A stretch of 31,261 bases of DNA from Anaerolineaceae bacterium UBA700 (GCA_002298885.1 DBMK01000261.1:1-31261), one strand, 5' to 3'; positions 15,403 to 23,362 are shown, counted from the first letter of the stretch. Notes: generated by a model not told the origin, from the sequence alone. Numbers and translations are program-made.

Positions 15403-15577
15403 ACCCTGCTGTGTACGTGATGCCGCAAGACCGGTTTTGAGCCAACAAAGCTTTTCCGGGAATCACATCCGCTCAGAAATGCGATAGGCTCCGGCCAAGG
15501 CAAATCTCGACGGGAGATGCCCACCCTGCGCTTGCAGGTTCAAAACTACGCTGCACACGGCATGGCGGGGTCTTTTT
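15403..15577 (+). ncRNA. ssrS: Structured non-coding RNA, probable 6S RNA
   Basis: This is a stand-alone transcript of about 170 nt with its own promoter and a U-rich end, between convergent genes and with no ORF. The ends pair: ACCC and TGCTGTGT (15403-15414) with ACACGGCA (15555-15562) and GGGT (15568-15571). A second 10-bp helix joins GTTTTGAGCC (15434-15443) to GGTTCAAAAC (15537-15546) with one G-U. The region between them on the 3' side contains a CCTGC-GCTT-GCAGG hairpin (15525-15538), and an apical arm has a stem at 15499-15521. A long rod with closing stem, open centre and GAGCC on the 5' strand is the 6S RNA plan. 6S RNA binds the sigma-70 polymerase holoenzyme. The identification is by structure and size. 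The U-run overlaps the hisE stop codon. Confidence 0.6.
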
Positions 15578-15854
15578 ATTTAAGGTGACGCTGTTCCAGC
15601 TCTGCCTGGATGTCCTCAGGCGTCAGCCCTTTTTCGGCCAGCAGCACCAGGGTATGGAATGTCAGGTCGGCGATCTCTTCCACAAGGCGCTGGCGGGTCT
15701 GGCCTTTGGCCGCCAGGATCACTTCCATGGCCTCCTCGCCTACCTTCTTGATGATTTTGTCCTCGCCGGCCGAAAAGAGTGAGGCCGTATACGAATTGGG
15801 GGTTGGGTGGTCGCGCCGCTCACAAATTATGGCATACAGCTCGGCGATGGTCAT
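15576..15854 (-). CDS. hisE: Phosphoribosyl-ATP pyrophosphatase HisE
   Basis: HisE removes pyrophosphate from phosphoribosyl-ATP, the second step of histidine synthesis. It has 92 residues, with the all-alpha MazG-like core motif [15 protein letters not shown] (about 38-52) and the downstream [14 protein letters not shown] that supplies metal-binding acidic residues. A longer frame to 16088 exists but only mirrors hisI. The ATG at 15854 has a GAGGAGG site 5-8 nt upstream and overlaps the hisI stop as ATGA. HisI and HisE are separate here, whereas many bacteria fuse them. It is the last gene of the his operon, and its stop lies inside the U-run of the convergent 6S-like RNA. Confidence 0.95.
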   Translation of the reverse strand: MTIAELYAIICERRDHPTPNSYTASLFSAGEDKIIKKVGEEAMEVILAAKGQTRQRLVEEIADLTFHTLVLLAEKGLTPEDIQAELEQRHLK

Positions 15855-16174
15855 GCTTCCTCCTCGATTTTGTTGAAGAAACAGCTCGTTGCCCCGGTAT
15901 GGCAGGCAGGTCCCGCCGGCTTTACGCGCACCAAAATGGCGTCCTGGTCGCAATCCAGGGCCAGCTCTACCACGCGCTGCACGTTGCCGGAAGTTGCGCC
16001 TTTGTGCCACAATTCCTTGCGGCTGCGCGACCAGAAGTGCGTTTGGCCGGTCTGGCGCGTCATCTGCAGACTTTCGGCGTTCATCCAAGCCAACATCAAA
16101 ACCTGTCCACTGTCGGCATCCTGGACGATTGCCGGGATCAGGCCTCGTTCGTCGAAATGAGGGTTCATGGTCAT
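15851..16174 (-). CDS. hisI: Phosphoribosyl-AMP cyclohydrolase HisI
   Basis: HisI hydrolyses the adenine ring of phosphoribosyl-AMP, the third step of the pathway. It has 107 residues, normal for a stand-alone enzyme. The metal and zinc ligands are present: the Asp triad in DCDQDA (Asp74, 76, 78) and Cys75, Cys91 and Cys98 in the segment [32 protein letters not shown] is the substrate-binding signature. Two starts are possible. ATG at 16174 overlaps the hisF stop as ATGA, while ATG at 16168 sits at a better distance (8 nt) from GGAGG. The four-base overlap with hisE suggests coupled translation. Confidence 0.95.
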   Translation of the reverse strand: MTMNPHFDERGLIPAIVQDADSGQVLMLAWMNAESLQMTRQTGQTHFWSRSRKELWHKGATSGNVQRVVELALDCDQDAILVRVKPAGPACHTGATSCFFNKIEEEA

Positions 16175-16944
16175 TGCCTCCGTATCGGGATGCCCTTCTG
16201 TGAGAGATATGCTTTCAAATCTGGGATGGCAATTACCCCGTCGTGAAAGAGCGACGCGGCCAGGGCTGCATCGGCCTTGCCGCTGGTGAATACTTCAACA
16301 AAATCGCTCAGTTTCCCGGCTCCGCCGGATGCAATGACGGGTACCGAGACGGCTTCCGCCACCCGCCGGGTCAGGTCCAGGTCGTAGCCGGCCAGGGTGC
16401 CATCTGCGTCCATGCTGGTCAGCAGGATCTCACCCGCCCCCATGGAGACGCCCCACTGCACCCACTCGACTGCGTCCAACCCGGTGGGTGTGCGCCCGCC
16501 ATTGACGAAGACCTCCCAATGCGGGTCCTGGCCTGGCGCGGCCGACCGGCGGGCGTCTACTGCCAGTACGATGCACTGGCTGCCGAAGCGCTCGGCACCG
16601 GCGCCGATCAGGGCAGGTGATTTGACCGCTGCGGTATTGAGGCTGACTTTGTCCGCTCCGGCCAGGAGCAGGTTACGCATGTCTTCCACCGAGCGTATGC
16701 CGCCGCCCACCGTCAGCGGCATGAAAACCGTATCTGCCACCCGTCGCACGGTGTCAATGGTCGTGGTCCGTCCCTGCGGGCTGGCGGAGATATCCAAAAA
16801 GACGAGTTCGTCGGCGCCGGCCCGATCATACAGGCGTGCTTGTTCCACCGGATCGCCAGCGTCTCGCAAATTGACGAAATGGACGCCCTTTACCACCCGT
16901 CCATTATCGATATCCAGGCAGGGGATGATGCGTTTAGATAACAT
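16171..16944 (-). CDS. hisF: Imidazole glycerol phosphate synthase cyclase subunit HisF
   Basis: HisF uses ammonia delivered by HisH to close the imidazole ring, making imidazole glycerol phosphate and AICAR. It has 257 residues in the standard (beta-alpha)8 barrel. The two catalytic aspartates are at the usual places, Asp11 ([10 protein letters not shown]) and Asp130 (LAVDAR). Phosphate-binding loops [10 protein letters not shown] and [12 protein letters not shown] are intact. The start overlaps the hisA end by 11 nt and the stop overlaps hisI by 4 nt. The partner HisH is encoded two genes upstream in the same operon. Confidence 0.97.
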   Translation of the reverse strand: MLSKRIIPCLDIDNGRVVKGVHFVNLRDAGDPVEQARLYDRAGADELVFLDISASPQGRTTTIDTVRRVADTVFMPLTVGGGIRSVEDMRNLLLAGADKVSLNTAAVKSPALIGAGAERFGSQCIVLAVDARRSAAPGQDPHWEVFVNGGRTPTGLDAVEWVQWGVSMGAGEILLTSMDADGTLAGYDLDLTRRVAEAVSVPVIASGGAGKLSDFVEVFTSGKADAALAASLFHDGVIAIPDLKAYLSQKGIPIRRQ

Positions 16945-17668
16945 GGATCAGCCTGGCCAGGTCGATCTTGCCTTCGTATAACGCTTTCCCAATGACTACG
17001 CCGGCCAATCCGGCATCACGGGCTGCGAAAATATCTACTTCCCCAGCAACGCCTCCGGCTGCGATCACGTTCAAGCCGGAAGCTGCCTGCACCTGACGGG
17101 TCAGCTCGATATTCAGGCCCTGCTGCATGCCGTCGCGGTTGACGTCGGTAACGATCAACCAACGTAAGCCTCGATCGGCCAGTGTGCGCGCCAGGTCGAG
17201 CGCGGAGAGCATGGCTTCATTTTTCCAGCCATGTGTCTGGACGACGCCATCCCGTACATCCAGGCTGACGACTAAGCGCTCAGCGCTCCAGCGGTGAATG
17301 AGGGTGGGGATAGCTCCGGCATCTTCGATTGCCAGCGTGCCTAATATTACTCGCTGTACTCCATTGGAAAGCATTGCTTCAGCAGCCTCTAAAGTGCGCA
17401 AGCCGCCTCCGAACTGCACGCTGGCTTTCATTTTTTGTGCTTCCGTCATAATACTTTCTAGCGCTTGCCGGCTGACCAAATCCGGTTGATTGAAGGCGCC
17501 GTCGAGATTGACGACATGCAGCCATTTAGCGCCAGCGTTCAACCAGTGTTGAGCTGTTTCTGATGGATCCGGGCTGTAAACTGTTTGTTTTTGTGGATCG
17601 CCTTCCATCAGGCGCACCACCTGTCCCTGGCGTAAATCGATCGCCGGGAATATATTGAAACTTTCCAT
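16934..17668 (-). CDS. hisA: ProFAR isomerase HisA
   Basis: HisA isomerises the ProFAR aminoaldose to the PRFAR aminoketose. It has 244 residues in a TIM barrel related to HisF. Catalytic Asp11 lies in [15 protein letters not shown], and the second acidic residue in [13 protein letters not shown]. The phosphate loops [12 protein letters not shown] and [10 protein letters not shown] are present. The frame extends upstream to 17758, but that part is the mirror of the hisH 3' end. The ATG at 17668 starts 2 nt after the hisH stop and gives the normal N-terminus. There is no strong Shine-Dalgarno, so re-initiation after hisH is likely. Confidence 0.96.
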   Translation of the reverse strand: MESFNIFPAIDLRQGQVVRLMEGDPQKQTVYSPDPSETAQHWLNAGAKWLHVVNLDGAFNQPDLVSRQALESIMTEAQKMKASVQFGGGLRTLEAAEAMLSNGVQRVILGTLAIEDAGAIPTLIHRWSAERLVVSLDVRDGVVQTHGWKNEAMLSALDLARTLADRGLRWLIVTDVNRDGMQQGLNIELTRQVQAASGLNVIAAGGVAGEVDIFAARDAGLAGVVIGKALYEGKIDLARLIHVI

Positions 17669-17670
17669 AA

Positions 17671-18282
17671 TCAAATTTCCATAAAGTTCTTTAAAATCTG
17701 CAGTCCTACTCGCTGACTTTTTTCTGGATGGAATTGTACGGCGTACAGAGAGTCGCACTGTACTATGCTGGCAAACGAAATTCCATAATCCGTCGATGCG
17801 GCGACGTCTTTTGGATTTGAAGGCGAGCAGTAGTAGGAATGATTAAAATAAGCGTAAGCCCCCGGTTGAATTTCCTCCAAAAGGGGCGAAGGTTGGATAG
17901 GCCAGATCTGGTTCCAGCCGGTTTGGGGTATTTTGAGCCCCATTTCGTTCGAGAAACGGACTACACCGCCGGGCAACAAGCCCAGGCCGTCGTAGCGGCC
18001 CATTTCTTCGCTGTAATCGAATAGAGCCTGCATGCCCACGCATATTCCCAGCACGGGGTCGCCACGGCGCACGGCTGCTTTAACGGACTCAACCAGGCCG
18101 CGCTCGTTCATCCCTTCCATAAATTTACCAAACGCACCGACTCCCGGCAAAATTAACCGCCGGGGTACTGCCAGATCTTTCGGATCGCTGGTGACCCGGA
18201 TGGAATATCCCAGGGATAGCAGGGCGTTGTGGACGGAGTGCAGGTTGCCGGTTCCGGCGTCAATCAGCAGGGCATTTTCCAC
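17671..18282 (-). CDS. hisH: Imidazole glycerol phosphate synthase glutaminase subunit HisH
   Basis: HisH is the class I glutaminase that feeds ammonia to HisF. It has 203 residues. The catalytic triad is complete: Cys81 in GICVGMQ, His185 and Glu187 in QFHPEKSQ. The oxyanion-side loop LILPGVGAF is normal. It starts 7 nt after the end of the DJ-1/HisB gene and ends 2 nt before hisA. No unusual residues were noticed. Confidence 0.97.
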   Translation of the reverse strand: MENALLIDAGTGNLHSVHNALLSLGYSIRVTSDPKDLAVPRRLILPGVGAFGKFMEGMNERGLVESVKAAVRRGDPVLGICVGMQALFDYSEEMGRYDGLGLLPGGVVRFSNEMGLKIPQTGWNQIWPIQPSPLLEEIQPGAYAYFNHSYYCSPSNPKDVAASTDYGISFASIVQCDSLYAVQFHPEKSQRVGLQILKNFMEI

Positions 18283-18289
18283 GGCAGCC

Positions 18290-19480
18290 TCACTCTAAAA
18301 CGCCTTTGCTTGAAGGGATTTTTCCGCCGCGGCGCGGATCAATCCGCGTTGCCGCATCCAGGGCCCGGCCCAGGGCCTTAAACACTGCTTCGGCCTGGTG
18401 GTGATCGTCTCGCCCGTACAAAATGCTTGCATGCAGGTTGCAGCGGGCTTGGGAGGCGAAGCTCTCCAGGAAATGGGCGAAGAGGGAAGACGGTATCCCG
18501 CCGACCACCGGGGCATGCCATTGCCCCTCGAAGACGGCATACGGACGGCCGGAAAAATCCAGCGTCACCCGCGCCAGGCTCTCGTCCATCGGCACTTCGA
18601 ACGAGGCAATGCGCACGATTCCGGCCCGGTCGCCCAGGGCCTCGGCAAAGGCCTGCCCAAGCGCCAGGGCTACGTCCTCAACGGTATGGTGGGGATCTAT
18701 TTCCAGGTCGCCGCGCGCCGAAATGGCAAGGTCAAACAGGCCGTGGACTGCCACCTGGGTCAGCATGTGGTCCAGGAAGGGCACCCCGCTCTCGATTGTG
18801 TGGTGTCCGGCGCCGTCCAGGCTGAGCGAAATCTCAACCCACGTTTCGCCTGTTTGGCGCAGCACCTGGCTCGTCCGGGCGCCGGGCAAGGTTGGTGAAG
18901 CCTGGGTCCATCGCGCCGGGATGGGCTGGGGATAATCCATCTGTTTGCGGATCGACTCGGCGGCCTCGCTGCCGGCGATTTGCCGGCACAGCGAAAGTCC
19001 AAGATCTATCGCCGCGGTCACGCCACCAGCAGTCAGGATGCTGCCGTCCTCCACCAGGCGCGCTTCGACGACGTTTACGCCCAAAGCTTTCAATTCCTCC
19101 CGCGCCGCAGGGTGAGTGGCTGCAAATTTTCCTTCCAGAAGCCCCGCCGCCGCCAGCAGCAGCGAACCGGTGCAGACGGAGGCGACCTGCTTTGCCTGGT
19201 TTGCCGAGGCCAGCCAGGCGGTGAATTCGGGATTCTTCATCAATTCCCGGTTGCCCTTGCCACCTGGCACCACCACCAGGTCGTAATCCGCCAGGGAAGG
19301 CCGGATGGCGTCAGGGGTGAACGCCAGCCCTGACGTATCGCGTACATCCGCTTTCCAGGCTGCCAGGTCCCAGCACAGGTCAGGTGCGAAACCCATGGTT
19401 TTCAGACGCGTCAGCGGGTCGTAAACCCCGACAAAATCCAGGGCTGTCATTCCTTCGTAAATGAGGAAGGCGATTTTCAT
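18290..19480 (-). CDS. hisB: DJ-1/PfpI domain fused to imidazoleglycerol-phosphate dehydratase HisB
   Basis: This is a 396-residue fusion in one uninterrupted frame. Residues 1 to about 190 are a full DJ-1/PfpI domain of the isonitrile-hydratase-like type: [14 protein letters not shown] with the acidic Glu9, VVVPGGKGN (69-77), the nucleophile elbow [15 protein letters not shown] with Cys103, and [15 protein letters not shown]. Residues about 201-396 are HisB, which dehydrates imidazole glycerol phosphate. The metal-binding sets are all there: HHTIES, FLDHML (His238), DPHHTVEDV (His264, His265) and DDHHQAE (His360, His361). The linker is Pro-rich (about 184-200). The start overlaps the hisC stop as ATGA, so the DJ-1 part is translated as the regular cistron. 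In Escherichia coli HisB is fused to a phosphatase, so this partner is different. The DJ-1 role is unknown, with glyoxalase or hydratase-like chemistry the usual guesses. Confidence 0.93.
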   Translation of the reverse strand: MKIAFLIYEGMTALDFVGVYDPLTRLKTMGFAPDLCWDLAAWKADVRDTSGLAFTPDAIRPSLADYDLVVVPGGKGNRELMKNPEFTAWLASANQAKQVASVCTGSLLLAAAGLLEGKFAATHPAAREELKALGVNVVEARLVEDGSILTAGGVTAAIDLGLSLCRQIAGSEAAESIRKQMDYPQPIPARWTQASPTLPGARTSQVLRQTGETWVEISLSLDGAGHHTIESGVPFLDHMLTQVAVHGLFDLAISARGDLEIDPHHTVEDVALALGQAFAEALGDRAGIVRIASFEVPMDESLARVTLDFSGRPYAVFEGQWHAPVVGGIPSSLFAHFLESFASQARCNLHASILYGRDDHHQAEAVFKALGRALDAATRIDPRRGGKIPSSKGVLE

Positions 19481-20592
19481 AAAAACCTCCCGGCTGAAGC
19501 CAGCTCTTTCAATTCAGTAATGAGCGCATCCGTGTGCCCGGGACGGCCCACCGAAATGCGAATGTAATTTTGAAGCAGGGGCGTGCTGTAATAACGCACT
19601 AGGATACCCTTCTCGGCCAGTTTTTGTTTTAATTCGAGCGCAGGCAGATCTTCTACCCGGCATAGGATGAAATTGGCCTGTGAAGGGAATGGGTGCAGCT
19701 GAGGAATGGATTGCAGCTCTGCGTATAGCCGATGACGTTCCTGGCGCAGCTTTTCGACGTTTCCCGCCAGAAAATCCAGGTCGTTCAGCGATGCAATGGC
19801 CGCCGCGCTGGCAGCCACGTTTACGTTGTAGGGCTGTTTTGCCTTCCATAGCGCCGGCAGCAACCATTCCGGGAAGGCTCCGTAACCTACCCGCAGGCCG
19901 GCCAGGCCGGCCCATTTGCTGAACGTGCGCAGCACAACCAGGTTTTCGCGCTGCATAACCCACGGCAGCAGCGTTCTCCTTTCGCCAAGCCTGCCCGAGT
20001 CCTCGCTGAACTCGATGTAGGCTTCGTCGACCACGACCAACAGCGGGAGGTCGAGGATCGCCCGAATCGTGTCCGCATCCGGCAGGCTGCCGTCCGGGTT
20101 ATTGGGCGTGGTGATGAACAGTAATTTGGGGGCATGCCTCTCGACAGCTTTGACCAGGCTCTGCAAATCGAGTGAAAAATCGCCGCGGCGCGGCACCTCG
20201 ATAACCTGTCCGCTGTTAAGATAGGTGTCGAATGGGTACATGCCGAATGTCGGCGGGAAGTTGAGCACGCAGTCGCCGTTTTCGAGGGTAACTCGCAGAA
20301 CCAGGTCGATCAGCTCGTCGGCCCCGGCGCCGGCCACAAGGCGCTCGGCCGGCAGGCTGGTGAAACTTGCCAGGGCGCTGCGCAAGGCCCGGCTCTCCGG
20401 ATCGGGATAAATGTGCGGGAAATCCAGGTCTGCCAGCGCCTGGCGTGCTTTGGGTGACATACCATAAGGATTCTCGTTGGCGTCCAGCTTGACGATCCGT
20501 TCGACAGGCAGTCCCAGGCGTTGCGAAAGGACTTCGAACGGCTCGATCGGGGTGTAAGCCGGAAATTGAGCGATGCGGGCAGCGGGTTTCAT
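19477..20592 (-). CDS. hisC: Histidinol-phosphate aminotransferase HisC
   Basis: HisC is a PLP enzyme that converts imidazole acetol phosphate and glutamate to histidinol phosphate. It has 371 residues, a normal fold-type I aminotransferase. Key segments are [10 protein letters not shown] (35-44), the PLP ring-contact [10 protein letters not shown] with Asp189, and the Schiff-base Lys226 in [17 protein letters not shown]. The C-terminal Arg that binds the substrate carboxylate or phosphate lies in [11 protein letters not shown]. It overlaps both neighbours by 4 nt (ATGA), which is strong evidence for operon translation coupling. Confidence 0.96.
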   Translation of the reverse strand: MKPAARIAQFPAYTPIEPFEVLSQRLGLPVERIVKLDANENPYGMSPKARQALADLDFPHIYPDPESRALRSALASFTSLPAERLVAGAGADELIDLVLRVTLENGDCVLNFPPTFGMYPFDTYLNSGQVIEVPRRGDFSLDLQSLVKAVERHAPKLLFITTPNNPDGSLPDADTIRAILDLPLLVVVDEAYIEFSEDSGRLGERRTLLPWVMQRENLVVLRTFSKWAGLAGLRVGYGAFPEWLLPALWKAKQPYNVNVAASAAAIASLNDLDFLAGNVEKLRQERHRLYAELQSIPQLHPFPSQANFILCRVEDLPALELKQKLAEKGILVRYYSTPLLQNYIRISVGRPGHTDALITELKELASAGRFL

Positions 20593-21911
20593 AGGCGGGC
20601 CTCGGCCGCGTTGGCGTGGGCGTCCAGGCCCTCGGCGCGGGCGATGACGGCCGCGGCCGGGGCAATTTGCTTTGTCGTTGCCGGATCGAGGGCGATCAGG
20701 CTGACGATGTGGACGAAATCAAGCACGTTCAGCGGCGAGGCAAATCGGGCCGAGCCGCCGGTGGGCATGACGTGGCTGGGACCGGCAACATAATCACCCA
20801 GCACCTCGAAGGAATGCTCCCCGAGGAAAATTCCCCCAGCAGCCTGGACCTGGTCGACCCAGCGCCAGGGATCGCTGACCGCCAGGCACAAATGCTCGGG
20901 CGCATACAGATTTGCCAGCTCCACCGCCTCTTCGAGGTTGCGGGTGAGAACGGCGCCGCTGCGGTTTTCGAGCGAGGCCCGAATGATATTGGCGCGACCG
21001 CGGACGGCCAATTGGCTTTCGATTTCGACCTGGACGGCTTCAATCAGGCCTGCTGACGGTGTCAGCAGGATCGCCGCAGCCAACATGTCGTGCTCGGCCT
21101 GCGCAAGCAAATCGGCGGCAACCCATTCCGGGCGGGCACTTTCGTCGGCGATGACGACGGTCTCGGTCGGGCCGGCCAGGCTGTCGATTCCGACCAGGCC
21201 GTAAACCTGACGCTTGGCCAGGGTCACGAACAGGTTGCCCGGCCCAAATATTTTATCCACCGGCCGGATTCCCTGCGTGCCGTAGGCCAGGGCGGCGATT
21301 GCCTGGGCTCCGCCCAGGGCATATACTTCGTTGATCCCAAGCAGAGCGGCAGCAGCCAGGATGGTTGGTGAGATTTTTCCGCTGTCGCGCTGCGGCGGAG
21401 CCATCAGCACGATTTCTTGCACTCCGGCAACCTGGGCCGGGATGGCCGTCATAAATACGCTGGAAGGCAGCGGCGCGCTGCCGGCAGGGATATAAATGCC
21501 CACTCGCCGGATCGGGCGCACCAGTTGGCCCAGTGTGCCGCCCAAGGATTGGGTGATCCACGAGGAAAGCGGCTGAGATTGGTGGAAGCGTCGCACCCGC
21601 TCTTCGGCCAGTTTGAAGGCTGCCAGATCAGCCGGGGAGAGCTGGGACAGAGACTGCTCCAATTCGTTCGTTGCGACGCGAAATACTCCTCCCGATTGGC
21701 CATCCAGCTTCTCCGACCATTTCCGCAGTGCCTCGTCTCCGTTTTTTCGCACGTCGGTGAGTATCACGTCGACCGCCTGTGCCGGAGTGAGGGCTGCTCC
21801 GAATATTCTGGTGATATTCTCCTGCAGCACAGGCGGGATAGCAAGATCATCTAGAGGGATGCGCTTGAGTAAGGTGGCGCGGGCATTTTCAGGAGTATAT
21901 AGCTTAAGCAT
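20589..21911 (-). CDS. hisD: Histidinol dehydrogenase HisD
   Basis: HisD carries out the last two oxidations, from L-histidinol to L-histidine, with NAD and zinc. From the chosen start it has 440 residues, close to the family norm. Motifs present are RVGIYIPAGSAPLPSSVFM, YALGGAQAIAALAYGT, KIFGPGN, GPTETVVIAD, the zinc and catalytic AQAEHD, NLYAPEHL and DYVAGPSHVMPTGG. The open frame runs on to 22082, but that extension crosses the attenuator hairpin and the leader peptide, has no family similarity, and the ATG at 21911 has GAGGAG at a good distance. It is the first structural gene of the operon. It is a common first position in actinobacterial and related his operons. Confidence 0.96.
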   Translation of the reverse strand: MLKLYTPENARATLLKRIPLDDLAIPPVLQENITRIFGAALTPAQAVDVILTDVRKNGDEALRKWSEKLDGQSGGVFRVATNELEQSLSQLSPADLAAFKLAEERVRRFHQSQPLSSWITQSLGGTLGQLVRPIRRVGIYIPAGSAPLPSSVFMTAIPAQVAGVQEIVLMAPPQRDSGKISPTILAAAALLGINEVYALGGAQAIAALAYGTQGIRPVDKIFGPGNLFVTLAKRQVYGLVGIDSLAGPTETVVIADESARPEWVAADLLAQAEHDMLAAAILLTPSAGLIEAVQVEIESQLAVRGRANIIRASLENRSGAVLTRNLEEAVELANLYAPEHLCLAVSDPWRWVDQVQAAGGIFLGEHSFEVLGDYVAGPSHVMPTGGSARFASPLNVLDFVHIVSLIALDPATTKQIAPAAAVIARAEGLDAHANAAEARL

Positions 21912-21922
21912 GGTTCTCCTCG

Positions 21923-21951
21923 AAAAAAATATTCCCCCGGTTGGCCGGGGG
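21923..21951 (-). terminator. Intrinsic terminator in the his leader (attenuator)
   Basis: A 7-bp GC stem (minus-strand arms 21951-21945 and 21940-21934, 4-nt loop) is followed within the next bases by seven U's (21929-21923), ending 11 nt before the hisD ATG and hence upstream of the whole operon. A terminator here only makes sense if it is conditional. The segment TATTCCCC in the leader (22006-21999) is complementary to GGGGAATA (21937-21930), which covers most of the 3' arm, so an alternative fold that opens the terminator is possible. AAACGAACC (22042-22034) can also pair with GGTTCGTTT (21979-21971). Confidence 0.85.
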
Positions 21952-21991
21952 CTGATGGTTTCGAGACGTAAAACGAACCAGACTTCCTCGG

Positions 21992-22045
21992 TCAGGCTGG
22001 GGAATAAAATCGATGGTGATTCAGATACGTGCAGGTTCGTTTCAT
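21992..22045 (-). CDS. hisL: His-codon leader peptide upstream of hisD (attenuation candidate)
   Basis: This short reading frame encodes MKRTCTYLNHHRFYSPA and stops with TGA at 21994-21992. It contains two consecutive histidine codons (CAC CAT, 22018-22013), as leader peptides of histidine attenuators do. It starts 8 nt after the -10 box of a strong promoter, so it would be translated from a leaderless or nearly leaderless mRNA, and no Shine-Dalgarno is visible. It ends 41 nt before the terminator stem. Only two His codons occur (Escherichia coli HisL has seven), but short runs are typical in other phyla. The reading is based on sequence features alone. Initiation at this ATG is unproven. Confidence 0.7.
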   Translation of the reverse strand: MKRTCTYLNHHRFYSPA

Positions 22046-22053
22046 TGGCTGGA

Positions 22054-22082
22054 AATATAACATATCGCAAACCTTCTGTCAA
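22054..22082 (-). promoter_or_regulatory. Promoter of the histidine operon
   Basis: On the minus strand a perfect TTGACA (22082-22077), a 17-nt spacer and TATATT (22059-22054). The predicted start lies at or next to the leader-peptide ATG at 22045. The whole 130-nt leader up to hisD would then be transcribed. Confidence 0.8.
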
Positions 22083-22201
22083 TAACCGTTATAATTTTGA
22101 GTGATTAACGCCGGATTGGTTCAATGCGAGTGAGGTTTTTTTCAAAAGGCACCTCCAAATATAATTCTGTGGGATAATTAGAAAAACCCGGAGGTAATGC
22201 C

Positions 22202-22399
22202 ATGAGTGATTCGCTTGAGCCCAAAACCGAAACGCTTGCCGAGACAGAAAATTACGGTGCCTACCTGGCCGAAGAGCCGGACGGCGAGACAACCTATTTT
22301 CTGGAATTGAACAACGTCACAGTCCATTTCTTTCAGGAAGAATGGGATGAATTTATGGAGCTGGTCAGGCTGTTGAATACGCCGTCTGCGAAAAAATAG
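22202..22399 (+). CDS. Small acidic protein of unknown function
   Basis: This is a 65-residue, acidic, soluble protein. The N-terminus is Glu/Thr-rich (residues 1-17), followed by a compact segment with alternating hydrophobic residues (TTYFLELNNVTVHFFQEEW) that looks like two beta strands, and a helix EEWDEFMELVRLLNT. I do not recognise a named family. The start is well supported by GGAGGT 7 nt before the ATG, with a TATAAT at 22160-22165 further upstream. The long symmetric terminator follows 18 nt after the stop, so it is a monocistronic gene. The divergent his promoter lies 120 nt away. Confidence 0.75.
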   Translation: MSDSLEPKTETLAETENYGAYLAEEPDGETTYFLELNNVTVHFFQEEWDEFMELVRLLNTPSAKK

Positions 22400-22416
22400 C
22401 CATTTTTTGGGTAAAA

Positions 22417-22470
22417 AATAATTAGCATCGTTCTGGCGTGTTGCCCCCTGCCAGAACGATGCTAATTATT
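22417..22470. terminator. Bidirectional terminator between convergent small genes
   Basis: Perfect 21-bp inverted repeat (22417-22437 and 22450-22470, 12-nt loop). The outer AATAATTA and TAATTATT pairs provide the U-rich side for both strands. Confidence 0.9.
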
Positions 22471-22490
22471 ATGGAATACCTCTATACGAT

Positions 22491-22730
22491 TTAGCCTTGT
22501 TGTTCGGTGCCGGCCGGCACAGGGATGATCGCGTCAGCTTTCAGTTGGATTGAATTTTCGATGATCGAGCGCAGCTCTTCCAGGCTGGTAAATATCTCTG
22601 TTTTGCCTGTTGCAATCACTTCAATCCGGCCTTTAACTGGGATGGTGTTACTTTCAGCCGGGAGAATCGTGAGCAGGAAAGTGTACTTTTTGCGCATCTG
22701 TGTATTCTCACGATTACTATATATCTCCAT
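22491..22730 (-). CDS. Small protein of unknown function
   Basis: This is a 79-residue soluble protein, shorter (68 residues) if translation begins at the in-frame ATG at 22697 that gives MRKKYTFLLTILPAE. The core KGRIEVIATGKTEIFTSLEELRSIIENSI looks like a beta hairpin followed by a helix. I do not recognise a named family with certainty. No clear Shine-Dalgarno favours either start. It lies 25 nt after the end of the DUF1801 gene on the same strand and is closed by the long symmetric terminator, so it may be co-transcribed with that gene. Confidence 0.65.
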   Translation of the reverse strand: MEIYSNRENTQMRKKYTFLLTILPAESNTIPVKGRIEVIATGKTEIFTSLEELRSIIENSIQLKADAIIPVPAGTEQQG

Positions 22731-22755
22731 TCTGACAAATTACTGACATCGGTCC

Positions 22756-23226
22756 TCAACTCACCGCCTTCTTCACGAGGGCGACAATTTTTGCCTCTTC
22801 GGCGGCGGTCAGATTCTTTAGCGCATAGGCGACCAGCCAAAAGTGGCCTTCGTCGAGGTTCGCATTGTCGCTGAAGCCAAATGTCGTATACCTCGTTTTG
22901 AAATTCTGCGCACTCTGGAAGAAGCAAATGAGCTTACCGTCCTTGTAAAACGCGGGCATTCCGTACCAGAGCCTCGGTGCGAGGCTTGGTACGCTGGCTT
23001 TAATGACTACGTGGAGCCGCATGGCCATGGCGCGATCCGATTCCGATGACTCAGAGATCTTGGCAAGCACTTCGCTTTCCAACTCCGCCTCGTCCACCCG
23101 CGAACCACGGCGCGCCGACGTCTTCACCTCTTTGGCGCGCTGCTTCATTGCATCTTTTTCTGCTTTTGTAAAGCCGGTATTTGTGCCGCTCTCGGCAACT
23201 ATTTGCGTGTCCTTTTTAGGGCTCAT
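22756..23226 (-). CDS. DUF1801-domain (YdhG-like) protein
   Basis: This is a 156-residue soluble protein. Residues about 1-60 are Lys/Arg/Glu-rich and likely helical or disordered. Residues about 60-150 match the DUF1801/YdhG-like fold, with [20 protein letters not shown] and a [18 protein letters not shown] segment typical of that group. Function of the family is not established. Relatives include frataxin-like Bacillus YdhG. The start is clear, with AAAGGAGG six nt before the ATG, the strongest Shine-Dalgarno in the window. The next gene on the same strand lies 25 nt downstream. Confidence 0.85.
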   Translation of the reverse strand: MSPKKDTQIVAESGTNTGFTKAEKDAMKQRAKEVKTSARRGSRVDEAELESEVLAKISESSESDRAMAMRLHVVIKASVPSLAPRLWYGMPAFYKDGKLICFFQSAQNFKTRYTTFGFSDNANLDEGHFWLVAYALKNLTAAEEAKIVALVKKAVS

Positions 23227-23253
23227 AGAAACCTCCTTTCACCCATAACGTTC

Positions 23254-23280
23254 AAAACCTCTCCGCGTTCAAGTGCGGAG
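23254..23280 (-). terminator. Possible terminator after the TPR/BTAD regulator gene
   Basis: CTCCGC (23261-23266) and GCGGAG (23275-23280) form a 6-bp stem with an 8-nt loop. On the minus strand it is followed by AGG and TTTT (23257-23254). It lies 82 nt after the regulator stop. A second inverted repeat, ATCCGCT (23301-23307) and AGCGGAT (23324-23330), lies nearer. Both are modest. Confidence 0.45.
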
Positions 23281-23362
23281 ACGCGTTTTTATATTAATAC
23301 ATCCGCTTTCTGACGAATTTTGGAGCGGATCAAATTGGATTGTGCGGGGAAATGAACAGGGA

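Noticed and set aside
15403..15577. SRP RNA, tmRNA, RNase P RNA or a riboswitch
   Set aside because: No SRP helix-8 consensus was found, it is too short for tmRNA or RNase P, and no gene follows on the same strand to be controlled.
15855..16088. N-terminal extension of HisE
   Set aside because: It is the alternative frame of hisI, rich in Arg and Pro, and HisE has its own Shine-Dalgarno at 15854.
17669..17758. N-terminal extension of HisA
   Set aside because: It overlaps the hisH 3' end in another frame. The internal ATG at 17668 starts the conserved N-terminus.
21912..22082. N-terminal extension of HisD by 57 residues
   Set aside because: It runs through the terminator hairpin and the leader-peptide region, has no similarity to HisD, and the ATG at 21911 has a clear Shine-Dalgarno.
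21912..22082. T-box riboswitch ahead of hisD
   Set aside because: No T-box sequence (AGGGTGGNACCGCG-like) or specifier stem was found, whereas an ORF with tandem His codons is present.
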